Positions 22,986 to 23,109 of a DNA stretch of 23,109 bases are shown here, in pieces. The number at the start of each line of letters is the position of its first letter. Position 1 is the stretch's first letter. Origin of the DNA: Actinomycetes bacterium (GTDB lineage Bacteria; Actinomycetota; Actinomycetes; Actinomycetales; Microbacteriaceae); contig JAEZHW010000065.1 in assembly GCA_023436775.1 (NCBI GenBank), forward strand, positions 1 to 23,109, in the 5' to 3' direction. Both the position numbers and the translations under genes were made by a program. The notes below the pieces were generated by a model. It saw nothing but the letters and a program-made list of their open reading frames with translations, did no database searches and had not been told where the DNA came from.

Positions 22986-23103
22986 TCCGGCGGTGTCCTA
23001 CTCTCCCACAAGGTCACCCTTGCAGTACCATCGGCGCTGGGAGCCTTAGCTTCCGGGTTCGGAATGTAACCGGGCGTTTCCCTCCCGCTATGGCCGCCGA
23101 AAC
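22986..23103 (-). rRNA. rrf: 5S ribosomal RNA
   Basis: The minus strand reads GTTTCGGCGGCCATAGCGG at its 5' end and GAGTAGGACACCGCCGGAC at its 3' end. These ends pair to form helix I (TCGGCGG with CCGCCGGA). The loop motifs CCGAACCCGGAAG and GATGGTACTGC are the standard 5S signature. Length of about 118 bases is normal; the ends may be off by one to three bases. It is complete, and only six bases of the spacer towards 23S rRNA remain in the window. The position directly after an rrn operon and before the TPR gene is informative, because rRNA repeats often break assemblies here. Confidence 0.95.
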
Positions 23104-23109
23104 ACTATT

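Overview
The window looks like part of the chromosome of a high-GC Actinobacterium, probably of the order Micrococcales. The gene order read along the minus strand is the reason: 5S rRNA, TPR protein, HAD phosphatase, a 52-residue ORF, tlyA, nadK, recN, pyrG, ADP-ribose Nudix, xerD, parA, scpA, scpB, rluB, cmk, der. From memory, this is the actinobacterial order known from Mycobacterium tuberculosis Rv1691 to Rv1713. The tyrA gene between rluB and cmk, and the FKBP lipoprotein after der, point towards Micrococcales. The order-level placement is an inference.

Layout by increasing coordinate. Positions 1-141 hold a gene fragment of an MFS transporter that ends in a G/C homopolymer, probably an assembly or sequencing artefact. 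A TetR-type regulator (213-848, +) meets, tail to tail, a block of minus-strand genes: FKBP lipoprotein, der, cmk, tyrA, rluB, scpB, scpA, parA (845-8839). Most neighbours in this block overlap or nearly touch. A small four-helix membrane protein of unknown function (9027-9554, +) sits divergently from parA. On the minus strand again are xerD, a two-gene ABC exporter (10570-14318), the Nudix hydrolase, pyrG, recN, nadK, tlyA, the 52-residue ORF, the HAD phosphatase and a TPR protein with a repetitive basic head and an acidic tail. A strong hairpin terminator and the 5S rRNA gene close the window, so the right end lies in the 23S-5S spacer of an rrn operon.

How the genes work together: scpA, scpB, parA and xerD serve chromosome condensation, partition and dimer resolution. 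der, rluB and tlyA serve ribosome assembly and rRNA modification. cmk, pyrG, nadK, tyrA and the Nudix enzyme supply or clean nucleotides, NADP and tyrosine precursors. recN repairs double-strand breaks. The ABC pair and the four-helix protein are the two parts that do not belong to the conserved block, and they are the best candidates for lineage-specific biology.

I see no tRNA, CRISPR array, insertion sequence, prophage or defence system. The most interesting sequence-level signals are a recurring TAGG(C/A)T-N6-start codon arrangement that suggests leaderless transcripts, two in-frame coding tandem repeats (TPR protein head and RluB tail), the inserted ABC exporter, and the orphan membrane gene. 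No previously undescribed system can be demonstrated from the sequence alone.
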